DNA of 64,000 bases from Ignavibacteria bacterium (GTDB lineage Bacteria > Bacteroidota > Ignavibacteria > Ignavibacteriales > SURF-24), in the NCBI GenBank assembly GCA_025612245.1, contig JAAXKQ010000001.1, positions 310,001-374,000 of the forward strand, given 5' to 3'. A program made the translations under genes and the position numbers. The notes below the pieces were generated by a model. It made no database searches and had not been told where the DNA came from. It saw nothing but the letters and a program-made list of their open reading frames with translations. This document shows positions 9,635-18,558 of the stretch, piece by piece (position 1 is the first letter of the stretch; every line of letters begins with the position of its first letter).

Positions 9635-10876
9635 ATGTTGTTTGCAGGTTCCGCGCTTCTAAGAGATACCTTATCGATGATACTTGCCGGCGGACAGGGT
9701 GAAAGGCTTGCGCCGCTGACTGAACCGCGTTCAAAACCCTCAGTACCTTTCGGAGGAAAATACAGAATAATCGATTTTACGCTTTCAAACTGCCTTAACT
9801 CGGGCTTAAGGAAAATTTACGTCCTCACGCAGTACAAATCCGATTCGCTTAACCAGCATCTGTATGAAGCCTGGAGCATCTTTAACCCCGAGTTGGGGGA
9901 ATTTATCTATTCCATTCCTCCTCAAAGGAAAATAAGCGGCGACTGGTACACGGGAACTGCAAACGCAATAGAGCAGAATATTAACCTTATTGAAGTAAAT
10001 AACAGCAAATGGGTACTCATTCTCTCGGGCGACCACATATATAAGATGGATTACCTGAAAATGCTGCAGTACCATATAGACAGAAAGTCGGACGTAACGA
10101 TAGCAAGCATAGACTATCCCAAGGAGCAGGCAAGCCGTTTCGGCGTACTGAATATCAATGCTGACTATAAGGTCTCGGGATTCGTGGAAAAGGTGAAAAA
10201 TCCGCCAGAAATTCCGGACAAGCCCGGCTACTCGTTTGTAAATATGGGAATGTACGTCTTTAATGCCAAGCACCTCATAGACGTATTCAGGGAAATGGCC
10301 GAGAAAAACCTCCCCAATAACGATTTCGGGAAGCACATTCTTCCCTACATGATAAAATCGGGCTACAGTATTTATGCGTATAAATTCCAGGACGAGAATA
10401 AGAAAAATGACGTTTACTGGAGGGATATCGGAACAATAGACAGTTACTTTGCAGCCAGCATGGACCTGATAAGCGTAAGCCCTGAGTTTAACCTTTACGA
10501 CACATCCTGGCCAATCCGGACGCTTCAGCTCCAGCTTCCCCCGGCAAAGACTCTTTCGCATGAGGGCGAGAGGGTTGGACGCAGCCTGAATTCTCTCATC
10601 TGCGACGGAACAATCGTCTCGGGGGGCCTGGTTGAAAGGTCGATAATAGGTCCTAACGTCAGGGTAAACAGCTATTCCTATATAACCGATTCGATCATTT
10701 TTAACAACTGCAACATTGGGCGCCACGCAAGAATCAGGCGCGCAATAATTGATAAAAATGTAAACGTTCCGGAGGGCTACGAAATAGGTTTTGATCCCGA
10801 AGAAGACCGCAGGCGCTTTACAGTTTCGGAAACGGGCATCGTAGTGATACCGAAAAACTCTATACTGAAGAAATAG
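9635..10876 (+). CDS. glgC: Glucose-1-phosphate adenylyltransferase
   Basis: The protein has 413 residues. The nucleotidyltransferase motif is [20 protein letters not shown], followed by [29 protein letters not shown] and FVEKVKNPP lie in the catalytic domain, and the C-terminal left-handed beta-helix carries hexapeptide-like repeats ([19 protein letters not shown]). It makes ADP-glucose from glucose-1-phosphate and ATP, the first committed step of glycogen synthesis. No glgA or glgB is in this window. The start ATG follows GAGGAAAT. The length is close to the bacterial GlgC norm of about 420. Confidence 0.95.
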   Translation: MLFAGSALLRDTLSMILAGGQGERLAPLTEPRSKPSVPFGGKYRIIDFTLSNCLNSGLRKIYVLTQYKSDSLNQHLYEAWSIFNPELGEFIYSIPPQRKISGDWYTGTANAIEQNINLIEVNNSKWVLILSGDHIYKMDYLKMLQYHIDRKSDVTIASIDYPKEQASRFGVLNINADYKVSGFVEKVKNPPEIPDKPGYSFVNMGMYVFNAKHLIDVFREMAEKNLPNNDFGKHILPYMIKSGYSIYAYKFQDENKKNDVYWRDIGTIDSYFAASMDLISVSPEFNLYDTSWPIRTLQLQLPPAKTLSHEGERVGRSLNSLICDGTIVSGGLVERSIIGPNVRVNSYSYITDSIIFNNCNIGRHARIRRAIIDKNVNVPEGYEIGFDPEEDRRRFTVSETGIVVIPKNSILKK

Positions 10877-10944
10877 CCTCCCCCTCTGCACTCGTAGAGG
10901 CTTCTTTTGTAAAGCTTTGAACCCTGGAGACGTATTTTACGTTT

Positions 10945-10979
10945 AATCCAATTAATGGTTTCATTAATTGGATTTTTTA
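10945..10979 (+). terminator. Terminator of glgC
   Basis: A perfect 13-bp stem (AATCCAATTAATG/CATTAATTGGATT) with a 4-base loop is followed by a T-rich run. Confidence 0.85.
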
Positions 10980-11030
10980 TGTATTGTAAAACTGGCTTAT
11001 TTTACCTCATTTTAATAATTTAAGGCTTAA

Positions 11031-12872
11031 ATGAACCCTGAATTAGAAATAAAATTAAACAACCTCCCTACCAATCCGGGAGTATACCAGTTCCTGAACG
11101 ACAAAGGGAAAGTGATCTATGTGGGGAAGGCAAAAAACCTCCGGAACCGCGTAAGGTCGTATTTCCGTTCAAATATAGAATCGCCAAAGACGAGGGCCCT
11201 GGTAAGCAAAATTGAAGACCTCCAGCTAATAATGACTGATACCGAGGTGGAAGCGCTGGTGCTTGAAAATAACCTCATAAAGGAGCTGACGCCTAAGTAC
11301 AACATTCTTCTTAAGGACGACAAGACTTTCCCTTACATAGTAGTTACAAATGAACCTTTTCCCAGGATTTTCCCGACCCGGCAGGTGGTAAGGGATGGAT
11401 CCAAGTATTTCGGGCCCTATACAGACGTCAAGAGCATGAAAAACTCCCTGCGGATGATAAATGAGGTCTTCAGGATCAGGAACTGCAAGTTTTACCTGGA
11501 TGAAGCCGTAATTGAGGCAAGGAAAGTAAAGCTCTGCCTGGAATACCACATCAAAAAATGCGACGGTCCCTGCGAAGGACTGATTTCGCAGATAGCTTAC
11601 CGCGAGATGGTCAACGAGGCCATAAAGGTACTCAGGGGGAAAACCGACGACCTGATAGCCGAGCTTCAGGATAAAATGCAGAAAGCCTCGATGGCCTTCC
11701 AGTTTGAAAAGGCTGCCGAGATAAGGGATAAAATTGAGCACTTAAGCATCTATTCTTCAAAACAGAAAGTAGTGGCTTCCGATTTAACGGACCGCGACGT
11801 AATTTGCGTAGCTTATGAGGGTAAAGATGCCGCCTGCTCAATATTTAATATCAGGAGCGGAAAGCTTGTAGGCAAAAAGCAGCTTAAGCTCAGCGTTGAG
11901 GGTTCAGAGGAAATTGCAGACGTCTATTCTGCGGCAATAGAGTTCTACTATAATGAGCTGGTTGAAATTCCTTCTGAAATAATTCTTGAAGCCGAGCCTG
12001 CGGAGATGGATTCGCTTATCGAGTGGCTGGAGAATGCGGCAGGCAGAAAGGTCAGGTTCGTAATTCCCAAGATCAGCAGCGACGTGATGTCACTGATGAA
12101 AATGTGCAAGCAAAACGCCATACTTCAGCTCAAGGAAATTCAGCTGAACAAAATGAAAAAGGAAGGCAACGTGCCTTATGCCGTAGCCGCTTTGAAGCGC
12201 GACCTGAAGATGAGCGATATTCCCAGAAGAATTGAGTGCTTCGACATTTCAAACCTCCAGGGAACGGATACGGTTGCCAGCATGGTGGTTTTTGAAGACG
12301 GCAAGCCCAAGAAGAGCCAGTACAGGAAATTTATCATAAACAGTGTCGAAGGCCCGAACGACTTTGAGAGCATGCGTGAAGTAATTGAAAGAAGGTATAG
12401 CCGACTTAAGGAGGAAGGCCAGCCTCTGCCTGAACTCATAATGGTGGACGGAGGAAAAGGACAACTTTCCAGCGCAGTGGAAATTCTAAACAGCCTCGGC
12501 TTCAAGAGCTATAATATAATTGGCCTTGCAAAACGCCTTGAGGAGGTATTCTTTCCCGGTGAATCTGAGGCATGGATAATCCCAAAGACATCCTCCAGCC
12601 TTAAGCTCCTGCAGCACGTAAGGGATGAAGCGCACCGCTTTGCAATTACATTTCACCGCCTGAGGCGAAGCAAAAGGACCTTTACGACTGAACTTCTGGA
12701 AATTGAAGGCATCGGCCCCGGCACAGCCGAAAAGCTCCTTAAAGAGCTGGGCAGCCTGAATGCCGTAAAGGAGGCGACCAAAGAGGAGCTTTCGAAAATT
12801 GCGGGAAGCGCAAAGGCGGAAATAGTATTCAGGTTTTTCCATAATGAAAGTGAAGAGAAAAGCCGGACTTAA
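11031..12872 (+). CDS. uvrC: Excinuclease ABC subunit C
   Basis: The protein has 613 residues. The N-terminal GIY-YIG nuclease domain has NPGVYQFL and KVIYVGKAKNLRNRV. A UVR motif that binds UvrB lies at about 205-240. The RNase H-like endonuclease domain carries ECFDISNLQGTDTVASMVVF and MVDGGKGQLSSA. A C-terminal helix-hairpin-helix pair (IEGIGPGTAEKLL) binds DNA. It makes both incisions around UvrB-marked lesions in nucleotide excision repair. The length is normal and all domains are present. It stands alone between two terminators. Confidence 0.97.
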   Translation: MNPELEIKLNNLPTNPGVYQFLNDKGKVIYVGKAKNLRNRVRSYFRSNIESPKTRALVSKIEDLQLIMTDTEVEALVLENNLIKELTPKYNILLKDDKTFPYIVVTNEPFPRIFPTRQVVRDGSKYFGPYTDVKSMKNSLRMINEVFRIRNCKFYLDEAVIEARKVKLCLEYHIKKCDGPCEGLISQIAYREMVNEAIKVLRGKTDDLIAELQDKMQKASMAFQFEKAAEIRDKIEHLSIYSSKQKVVASDLTDRDVICVAYEGKDAACSIFNIRSGKLVGKKQLKLSVEGSEEIADVYSAAIEFYYNELVEIPSEIILEAEPAEMDSLIEWLENAAGRKVRFVIPKISSDVMSLMKMCKQNAILQLKEIQLNKMKKEGNVPYAVAALKRDLKMSDIPRRIECFDISNLQGTDTVASMVVFEDGKPKKSQYRKFIINSVEGPNDFESMREVIERRYSRLKEEGQPLPELIMVDGGKGQLSSAVEILNSLGFKSYNIIGLAKRLEEVFFPGESEAWIIPKTSSSLKLLQHVRDEAHRFAITFHRLRRSKRTFTTELLEIEGIGPGTAEKLLKELGSLNAVKEATKEELSKIAGSAKAEIVFRFFHNESEEKSRT

Positions 12873-12891
12873 AGGCATGTAGCTAAGGACC

Positions 12892-12927
12892 GAGGCGTAA
12901 TTGGCACCTGAAATTACGCCCTCTTTT
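12892..12927 (+). terminator. Terminator of uvrC
   Basis: GAGGCGTAATT and AATTACGCCCTC form an imperfect 11-bp stem with a 9-base loop, followed by TTTT. Confidence 0.7.
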
Positions 12928-13018
12928 AGAAATGATTTTGCCTTTTACTTTGCTTTTCCTTTTAGGTTTTAATTTGTAACTTTCGCCTTGTAATTTTAAT
13001 TTAAGTTCCTGGAATCGT

Positions 13019-13774
13019 ATGAAAAAATTTATTATCCCCATTTTCTTTCTTTTACTTTTGAGTGCCGGCTGCTCTAAGGATGGGCATCAAAAGAAAGTAA
13101 CCCCACGTACTTTTAAGAATATGGTGCTGCAGGCTGTCTCAGGCGATAAAACTGCTAATGAGGCTCTGCAAGGACTAATTGATCTTGAAGATTTTCCCGT
13201 AAATAAGGGCTTTAACTCTCTTGTTGCCGACAGTTTTAAGACCAATGGCAAGAGATATTATTACGTTAAGCTGGAATACCCAAACCCGGTTTATAACCGT
13301 TATGCGGTCTATAACGAGAAATTCAACCTGCTCCTGTTGGATAAATCCCTCAACGGCGACATGGCAATTGATTTTTTTGTCAAGGACAACATGACATTTA
13401 TTAAACTGGCTGAAAGTTTCATCTCGAAGGGCGCACTCAGCCTTAAAAGGCTTTCGTTGTATAAAGTAGGCAGCGACAATATAAAGCTCGTCTTCCGTTC
13501 ATATTATTCCCTTAATAAGCCGGATGCATTTTTTTCGCAGGAGCTGGGAAGCATTACAAAAGATTCCATAACTACGGAAATAAACGTTCCTGAGGAAGTT
13601 TCATCTGTAAAGAAGGACAAATTTGTTTACTCTGCAAAGGACGAAAGATACGTGAGCTCAAAGAACTATTTTGACCGCATCATAAAGCAGCAGGTAAATA
13701 GCTTTGACTTCCCTGCCGAGCTTCCTGAAGTAAAAGACGAGAAGTCGGCAAAGGAAATTTCACAGTCCAAATAA
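13019..13774 (+). CDS. Lipoprotein of unknown function
   Basis: The protein has 251 residues and starts with a lipoprotein signal peptide ending in the lipobox LSAGC (Cys about 18). The rest is a soluble, lysine-rich and beta-prone domain with no motif I recognise; it should be tethered to a membrane facing the periplasm. A terminator hairpin begins at its stop codon, so the next two genes probably have their own promoter. No family can be assigned. Confidence 0.75.
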   Translation: MKKFIIPIFFLLLLSAGCSKDGHQKKVTPRTFKNMVLQAVSGDKTANEALQGLIDLEDFPVNKGFNSLVADSFKTNGKRYYYVKLEYPNPVYNRYAVYNEKFNLLLLDKSLNGDMAIDFFVKDNMTFIKLAESFISKGALSLKRLSLYKVGSDNIKLVFRSYYSLNKPDAFFSQELGSITKDSITTEINVPEEVSSVKKDKFVYSAKDERYVSSKNYFDRIIKQQVNSFDFPAELPEVKDEKSAKEISQSK

Positions 13775-13800
13775 ACTGCCACAACCGGCAGTTTATTTTC
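13770..13800 (+). terminator. Terminator of the lipoprotein gene
   Basis: AATAAACTGCC and GGCAGTTTATT form a perfect 11-bp stem with a 6-base loop, followed by TT. It overlaps the stop codon. Confidence 0.75.
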
Positions 13801-13821
13801 TGGAAATAATTATTTTATTAT

Positions 13822-14115
13822 ATGTATAAGATTCTGATTTTTCTAAAGAAGGTCGGGGATGAATCGGTTTTGACGCATTTTCGGGACGTTACAATTCCGA
13901 AACTGGAAAGCCTGGTAAAATCCAAAGTCCCTCTGGCTGATATTGAAGGCTCGGCCCTAAGTGAAGAGAAATACCACAAGTACTGTGAAGCCGTGTTTTC
14001 AAAAAAAGAGGACCTGGACAGGCTTTTTCAAAGTCCTGAAGGCAAAGAATTTAACAAGGAGCTTGCAGGCTTAGGCAGGCATATATCCGTCTTTTATGCA
14101 AATTTCGGGGGCTAA
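13822..14115 (+). CDS. Small hypothetical protein upstream of sixA
   Basis: The protein has 97 residues with no signal peptide or membrane segment. The alternation of short strands and two helices (YKILIFLKKV..., SEEKYHKYCEAVFSKKEDLDRLF) would fit a dimeric alpha-beta barrel such as EthD-like proteins, but this is a guess from pattern only. It ends three bases before the GTG of the sixA-like gene, so the two are very likely co-transcribed and perhaps co-translated. Confidence 0.7.
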   Translation: MYKILIFLKKVGDESVLTHFRDVTIPKLESLVKSKVPLADIEGSALSEEKYHKYCEAVFSKKEDLDRLFQSPEGKEFNKELAGLGRHISVFYANFGG

Positions 14116-14118
14116 GAA

Positions 14119-14601
14119 GTGAACGTTTACCTGGTAAGGCACGGCGCAGCAGAAGACAAAAAACCGGGAGAAAGCGATTTTGACCGGGAGCTGACGGAGG
14201 AAGGGAAAAAGAAAATGACCCTGGCCGTAAAAGGCTGGAAGAACCTGATCCCCCGCCTGGATACGCTTGTATCCTCCCCTCTTATCCGGGCAGTCCAGAC
14301 GGCTGAGGTGGCAAGAAAAGCCTACGGTATAAAGGAAGAAGTAATTAAAGATAACCGTCTTATGCCTGGAAGCAGGACCGAGGAAGTAGTTGCCTTAATA
14401 AATGAGATGCCGGGAGAAGAGATAGTTCTCTTCGGCCATGAGCCCGATTTTTCGACGCACCTTTCACGACTTATTTCCAACTCAGGAGCCGGAATTGACT
14501 TTAAGAAAGGTGCAATTGCAAAAATTTATTTCCAGGGAAGGGCCAGGCTCTCTTCGGGCAGTCTGGAGTTCCTGATCCCGGTAAAGGCTTTCGGGGCTTA
14601 A
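14119..14601 (+). CDS. sixA: SixA-like phosphohistidine phosphatase
   Basis: The protein has 160 residues and belongs to the histidine phosphatase superfamily. The catalytic RHG motif is at residues 7-9 (YLVRHGAAE), a second conserved SSPLIRAVQTAE block follows, and LFGHEPDFS carries the second catalytic His. Length and sequence fit the SixA branch, which dephosphorylates histidine phosphotransfer proteins. A role on a small-molecule phosphate ester cannot be excluded. The start codon is GTG, since no ATG is available before the RHG motif. Confidence 0.85.
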   Translation: MNVYLVRHGAAEDKKPGESDFDRELTEEGKKKMTLAVKGWKNLIPRLDTLVSSPLIRAVQTAEVARKAYGIKEEVIKDNRLMPGSRTEEVVALINEMPGEEIVLFGHEPDFSTHLSRLISNSGAGIDFKKGAIAKIYFQGRARLSSGSLEFLIPVKAFGA

Positions 14602-14629
14602 GGCACAGAGTCATTTAAAAACAAAAAAT

Positions 14630-14718
14630 CCAGGCTACCGGCTACACAAGCTTCGTACTTACCACTGCTTCCTTCCGGACCTCGTGGGGTTGGGCACTAA
14701 CTCATTAGCCGGGCCTGG
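14630..14718 (-). ncRNA. ffs: Signal recognition particle RNA (small bacterial type)
   Basis: On the minus strand the ends pair (CCAGGC... with ...AGCCTGG), and the conserved apical core is intact: GTCCGGAAGGAAGCAGTGGTAAG, the GGAA-tetraloop and asymmetric loop bound by Ffh. A T-rich tract (ATTTTTTGTTTTT) follows the 3' end and would end transcription. The ends are set from the pairing and may be off by a few bases. Confidence 0.93.
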
Positions 14719-14821
14719 AAAATCTATAAAATCAAATTGCCCGCTAAATCATTTAAGACTACAAATATATCTATTCTACGTGAGAGATTCAAGCCTCAGA
14801 TGCTACTTTAAGGCGCAATCC

Positions 14822-15448
14822 TTAAAATATTCCAACGTTAAAGTTGCATCTTGCTCCCAGGAAATTCTTTTTCCCGTTAATGTTGGAGTAGATTCCCGTT
14901 CCAACGGAAATATTCCTTGAGATTATGTTCATCAGTTCCAGCTCAATCGGCACTCCGAATTTTGAAGTCTTTCTTGCAGAATAAGTTTCGTTGAATATTT
15001 CACGGTTTATAATGTCTCCTCTTTCTTTAAGACCCACGTAGCTGATTCCGGCCGAGACGTTAAACATGTAGCTGAAGTCACCCTTAAAAAAAAGACCGAG
15101 CGGGAATAAAGGAAAGATGAGCCTATTTGTTTTGAAGGCGAAGGACTTCCCATAAAGAGCCTCAAGGGTCCAGATTTCGCCCGCAGGTTCCGCACCCAGA
15201 ATATTCAGTTCGGAATTGCGGTTAAAGCGGAAAGAAAAGATGTCGTTTCCTGTTTTCACGGTAGCTCCAAGACCTAAAAGCAGGCCAGCTTTTGTCTCCT
15301 GGAAATTAGCGCTTGAAAAGCCGAGCCCCGCCTGAGTCCAGCAGGAAAAAGCTTTACTTTCCGGGTTTTGTGTTTCGGGATTACTTTGGGCATAAATGGG
15401 GTTAAACTGAAGCAGGAATGCAAGACAAGCCAAAAGAGCGAGTTTCAT
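14822..15448 (-). CDS. Putative outer-membrane barrel protein
   Basis: The protein has 208 residues. A signal peptide (about 1-20, ending YAQ) is followed by alternating glycine- and aromatic-rich segments (GLLLGLGATVKTG, FNVSAGISYVGL, ISVGTGIYSNING) typical of small outer-membrane beta-barrels. It ends in a phenylalanine (FNVGIF), as many substrates of the BAM machinery do. No specific family was recognised. It sits between the SRP RNA and tRNA-Ala on the same strand. Confidence 0.7.
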   Translation of the reverse strand: MKLALLACLAFLLQFNPIYAQSNPETQNPESKAFSCWTQAGLGFSSANFQETKAGLLLGLGATVKTGNDIFSFRFNRNSELNILGAEPAGEIWTLEALYGKSFAFKTNRLIFPLFPLGLFFKGDFSYMFNVSAGISYVGLKERGDIINREIFNETYSARKTSKFGVPIELELMNIISRNISVGTGIYSNINGKKNFLGARCNFNVGIF

Positions 15449-15497
15449 GTCAAACCTATTGTAAAGTTACAGAAAAATAGATTTAGGAAGAAAGAAG

Positions 15498-15570
15498 TGG
15501 AGCTAAGCGGGATCGAACCGCTGGCCTCTTCGTTGCGAACGAAGCGCTCTCCCAGCTGAGCTATAGCCCC
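15498..15570 (-). tRNA. tRNA-Ala (anticodon CGC)
   Basis: The acceptor stem GGGGCTA/TAGCTCC contains the G3-U70 wobble pair that identifies alanine tRNAs, with discriminator A. The anticodon stem-loop CTTCG-TTCGCAA-CGAAG gives CGC, and the D-loop and TTCGATC T-loop are canonical. No CCA is encoded. Confidence 0.95.
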
Positions 15571-15817
15571 ATGTGTGCCTTATTTCCTTGTCTGTCCCCT
15601 TTTTCTGAACAGACATAATTGCTGTATTAAAAATATTTATATTACTTCGGAAAAGCAAGAAAACACTCAAAAAGGGTTCTATTAAAATCCATGAGAAAAA
15701 CTTTTTTTTGAGGTTGCGAGAAATACTTCCCCCTCAGAATGGCAGGACCTTAAGAATAGCCTTACCAGACTGAGAGGCCAGATGGATAGGACGCATGTGT
15801 GAGTACTAAACAGTTGA

Positions 15818-15913
15818 CTAACAGTTCTTCAGATGATTGCCGATATACCTGCAAACCAGGAGCAATCCTGTAAAATATGCCCCTATCAGTATTACCGTAG
15901 ATAATATTTCCAT
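15818..15913 (-). CDS. 31-residue membrane peptide
   Basis: A short open frame starts at an ATG preceded by AAAGGAGAAAACTC, a strong Shine-Dalgarno site at good spacing. The peptide has one membrane-spanning segment (LSTVILIGAYFTGLLLVC, about residues 4-21) followed by a short basic tail ending in HLKNC. It begins 16 bases past the stop of the 102-residue membrane protein, on the same strand, so the two probably form an operon. It superficially resembles regulatory micro-proteins such as KdpF, but no kdp genes are here, and no family is claimed. Confidence 0.55.
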   Translation of the reverse strand: MEILSTVILIGAYFTGLLLVCRYIGNHLKNC

Positions 15914-15929
15914 GAGTTTTCTCCTTTTA

Positions 15930-16238
15930 TCAAATCCTTTTTCTTAAACTTGCCACGCTTAAGCTGCTGCGCCTGGGAGCCGGCTTTAGTTTGTTGATTA
16001 GTTTCATTACTAAAAGAGGCATTCCTGCATAAAGACAAAATTCCATCAGGTCATAGTTGCCCAGAATTTCCGTATCAAACGGGTAGAATACGGTATGGAT
16101 TTCCAGGAAATGGGACCACCGGTTCGTCAAAAATGCCGTCCCCAGCGTCTGGAAATACCCCGAAAGAATCAGAAGAACACTGTTAAAAATGAGCCAGCTG
16201 TAGTAAATATACTTTTTGTTGATACTGATCCTGAGCAT
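15930..16238 (-). CDS. Small membrane protein of unknown function
   Basis: The protein has 102 residues with two likely membrane segments (about 12-33 and 64-83) and a strongly basic C-terminus (KLKPAPRRSSLSVASLRKR), which should lie in the cytoplasm. The start ATG follows AAGGAGGAATAAC, an excellent ribosome binding site, which is the main reason to accept it. I see no known family. Its partner is the 31-residue membrane peptide just downstream. Confidence 0.6.
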   Translation of the reverse strand: MLRISINKKYIYYSWLIFNSVLLILSGYFQTLGTAFLTNRWSHFLEIHTVFYPFDTEILGNYDLMEFCLYAGMPLLVMKLINKLKPAPRRSSLSVASLRKRI

Positions 16239-16602
16239 TGTTATTCCTCCTTGCTTGTTTATACGTTTACTTTGGTTTTTATTGTGGTGACAGTGATTGA
16301 AATCACAAATTGCATGCCTGAATCTGCCCGTATACTGAAAACCCCGGAGACTGTTCGGAAATGAAGCCTTCTGGGCAGAGAGCGCCTGAAAGGACTTCTC
16401 TTTCCCGGAAACGGTGAAATTCTTACATGTAAAAATTACCTCACCCGGAGGGTTAATTCTTGTAGGACAAACGACTACAAGAATATCAGACGGAATCCTA
16501 TAGTAATATCACCCCACGCGTATTAAGTTTCCCACAGTAAAAATCAGTATTTACTAGTTTGTCATTTAAAGGAAATTGTAAAAATTAAAGAAAGAGAACG
16601 CC
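16239..16602. other. Divergent intergenic region with a perfect inverted repeat
   Basis: A 364-base spacer lies between the minus-strand membrane protein and the plus-strand coiled-coil gene, so it must hold both promoters. It contains a perfect 10-bp inverted repeat, ATTCTTGTAG-(9)-CTACAAGAAT, at 16456-16484. There is no T tract after it, so it looks more like an operator or RNA hairpin than a terminator. I see no gene here. Confidence 0.5.
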
Positions 16603-17295
16603 ATGAGCGACAAAGAACAAAACAAACTCGATATGTATGACGCTGTACTGTCTCTGCTATCAGACAACAAAGAGATAGTTTCTAATATCCCTGCACTCGT
16701 TTCTTCAATCAGCAGGTTCCGCAAGGTCGTAGACGAAATAAGACGCGAAGAAAGGACAATTTCTTCCGAGGCTTTTGAAATTACGATCCGAACCTCCAAG
16801 CTGAAAGACGACCTCATCTTTAGCCTGGTTCCCGTTGCTTCAGGCTTGTTTAACTTTGCAAAGGAAAACGGGGACTTGCGCCTCAAGGAAAAATGCAGAA
16901 TTACACAGAGCCATTTTGTAAGAATGCTCGACAGGGACCTGCTGGAAAAAGCCGAGATATTGAGGAGCCTGGCAAAAGACCACTTGCTTAAGCTGAAAAA
17001 ATACGGCATAAATGCACAGAAACTTAGCGAAGTGCAGGCTAAAATGACTTCTTTCAGGAACTCACTCGGTAACAAGGTGGCCAGCTTTGTTTCAACCGAT
17101 ACCATGACTCCCCTGCAGGAACTCTTTAACGAGGCCGACAGGATCCTTTCCAAATACATGGATAATTACGTGGAATCCCTGAACGGAAGCTATGCGGAAT
17201 TCTATGATGAATATCTCTGGACCAGGGATATTGAAAACCAGGATGCCGTAAAGGTAATGATGGAGCTTGAAGAAGAAAATGAAAGCGAAGAATAA
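16603..17295 (+). CDS. Helical hypothetical protein
   Basis: The protein has 230 residues, almost wholly helical and rich in charged residues and heptad-like patterns. There is no signal peptide or membrane segment. It ends in an acidic tail (MELEEENESEE). I do not recognise a family with confidence. The ATG lies 11 bases after AAAGAAAGAG. It is flanked by an inverted repeat upstream and a long hairpin downstream, and appears to be a single-gene unit. Confidence 0.65.
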   Translation: MSDKEQNKLDMYDAVLSLLSDNKEIVSNIPALVSSISRFRKVVDEIRREERTISSEAFEITIRTSKLKDDLIFSLVPVASGLFNFAKENGDLRLKEKCRITQSHFVRMLDRDLLEKAEILRSLAKDHLLKLKKYGINAQKLSEVQAKMTSFRNSLGNKVASFVSTDTMTPLQELFNEADRILSKYMDNYVESLNGSYAEFYDEYLWTRDIENQDAVKVMMELEEENESEE

Positions 17296-17400
17296 TTTTT
17301 ATGGTAAAGTTTAGTTTATAAGCCTCATAATAATATAAGACACGGATTTTACCTTGCCGGGTGTTCACACAACCGAAGGCGAGGAGTACAGACCCGCCAA

Positions 17401-17444
17401 AAGGTTTTAGCTCAAAAGAAAGCTTCAATTTGAGCTAAGACCTT
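17401..17444. terminator. Long hairpin between convergent genes
   Basis: AAGGTTTTAGCTCAAA and TTTGAGCTAAGACCTT pair over 16 positions with one G-T, with a 12-base loop. It is followed on the plus strand by GTCTTATTT. It lies between two convergent genes and is probably a terminator, although the T tract is weak. Confidence 0.5.
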
Positions 17445-17470
17445 GTCTTATTTCCAGGCCTCATTTGGCC

Positions 17471-18421
17471 TCAAATCTCTATTTCGAGCCCCTCGTATGA
17501 AAGCAGTATCTCAAGACCGGAATCGGGATAGTTAATTCTTCTGTACCTCAAAGCCTGGGTCAGCATGGAATTTAATTTTAAATCGTCATTTTCAGGCTCA
17601 TGATGAAACAAAGCCAGGCGTTTTACGCCGGCTTCAACTGCAAGGTCAACCCCTGCAACAGAAGTGCTGTGCCCCCAGTCCTCTTTTCTTATGCCTTCAG
17701 AAAAAGTATACTGCGCGTCAAATACAAGGAGATCGGCATCCCTGAAAAACGAGACGTATTTCCCTGCGGCAGACGAAGTGGTATCCTTATACTCGGAGTC
17801 CGTGGCAAATACGAACTTTTTATTCCCCTTTTTAACGCTGTAGGCAAATGATTTCCCCGGGTGGTAGAGTTCCCTGTTCTCAATTAACAGGCTTCCAAGC
17901 TCAATGTGGCAGTCGGCCTCCATCTGTATGAATTCCATACGGCTCGCCATGTTCTCAAGCTTTACGGGGAAAAAGACCGGATCCTGCTGTAATTCCAGGC
18001 GGCTTCTCAAGTCCGGGTGAGCGCTGTAGAAACAGATCCTGTTCTGAGGCAGGTAAGCCGGCAGAAAGAAAGGGAAACCCTGGATGTGATCCCAATGCGT
18101 GTGTGAAAGAAAAATATGGTATTCAGCAAGAGAATCCGGGGCAGTTTCATTCAGCAGAAAACGGCCAAGATTTCTCATGCCCGTTCCCATGTCGAAGATA
18201 ATAATTTTGCCGTCAGTCCTGAGCTCTACGCAGGAAGTGTTACCCCCCACGAGCACCGGTCTTCGGGCTAGAAAATCCTGAAGCACCTGTTCCCTGTTAT
18301 ATGTATCCGAGATATCCTTTACAGAAGCATACTCCAGAAGAGAAAGCATCTGCTCTTTTATCTGCACCTCATCAGGCGGCGAAGGAATTGAACCTCTGAC
18401 GCCCCAGAACCTGACCAGCAT
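17471..18421 (-). CDS. MBL-fold metallo-hydrolase
   Basis: The protein has 316 residues. It opens with LVRFWGVRGSIPSP, a signature of a cytoplasmic metallo-beta-lactamase-fold group that includes cyclic-nucleotide phosphodiesterase-like and PhnP-like enzymes. The metal-binding motif is HTHWDHIQG, with further ligands in the FATDSEY and HSTS segments. The reaction is likely hydrolysis of a phosphodiester, but the substrate cannot be assigned. The start ATG follows GGAGCC. The gene stands alone. Confidence 0.8.
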   Translation of the reverse strand: MLVRFWGVRGSIPSPPDEVQIKEQMLSLLEYASVKDISDTYNREQVLQDFLARRPVLVGGNTSCVELRTDGKIIIFDMGTGMRNLGRFLLNETAPDSLAEYHIFLSHTHWDHIQGFPFFLPAYLPQNRICFYSAHPDLRSRLELQQDPVFFPVKLENMASRMEFIQMEADCHIELGSLLIENRELYHPGKSFAYSVKKGNKKFVFATDSEYKDTTSSAAGKYVSFFRDADLLVFDAQYTFSEGIRKEDWGHSTSVAGVDLAVEAGVKRLALFHHEPENDDLKLNSMLTQALRYRRINYPDSGLEILLSYEGLEIEI

Positions 18422-18558
18422 AAAAAGGCTCCGTTAATGATAAAATATACTTTCCGCGGGGTTATACTTAAGATTAAAATTCAGAATACTGCAATTTTGA
18501 CAATTCCGTGCAAATCTCATATTTGCCAGAGCACAGGAATTGCCAGGCGTGACACCTG

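Noticed and set aside
10877-10915. GCCTC/GAGGC hairpin just after glgC
   Set aside because: A 5-bp stem only; the strong hairpin further down at 10945 is the real terminator.
16095-16364. Plus-strand open frame of 89 codons overlapping the small membrane protein
   Set aside because: It overlaps the minus-strand gene that has a strong ribosome binding site, and has none itself.
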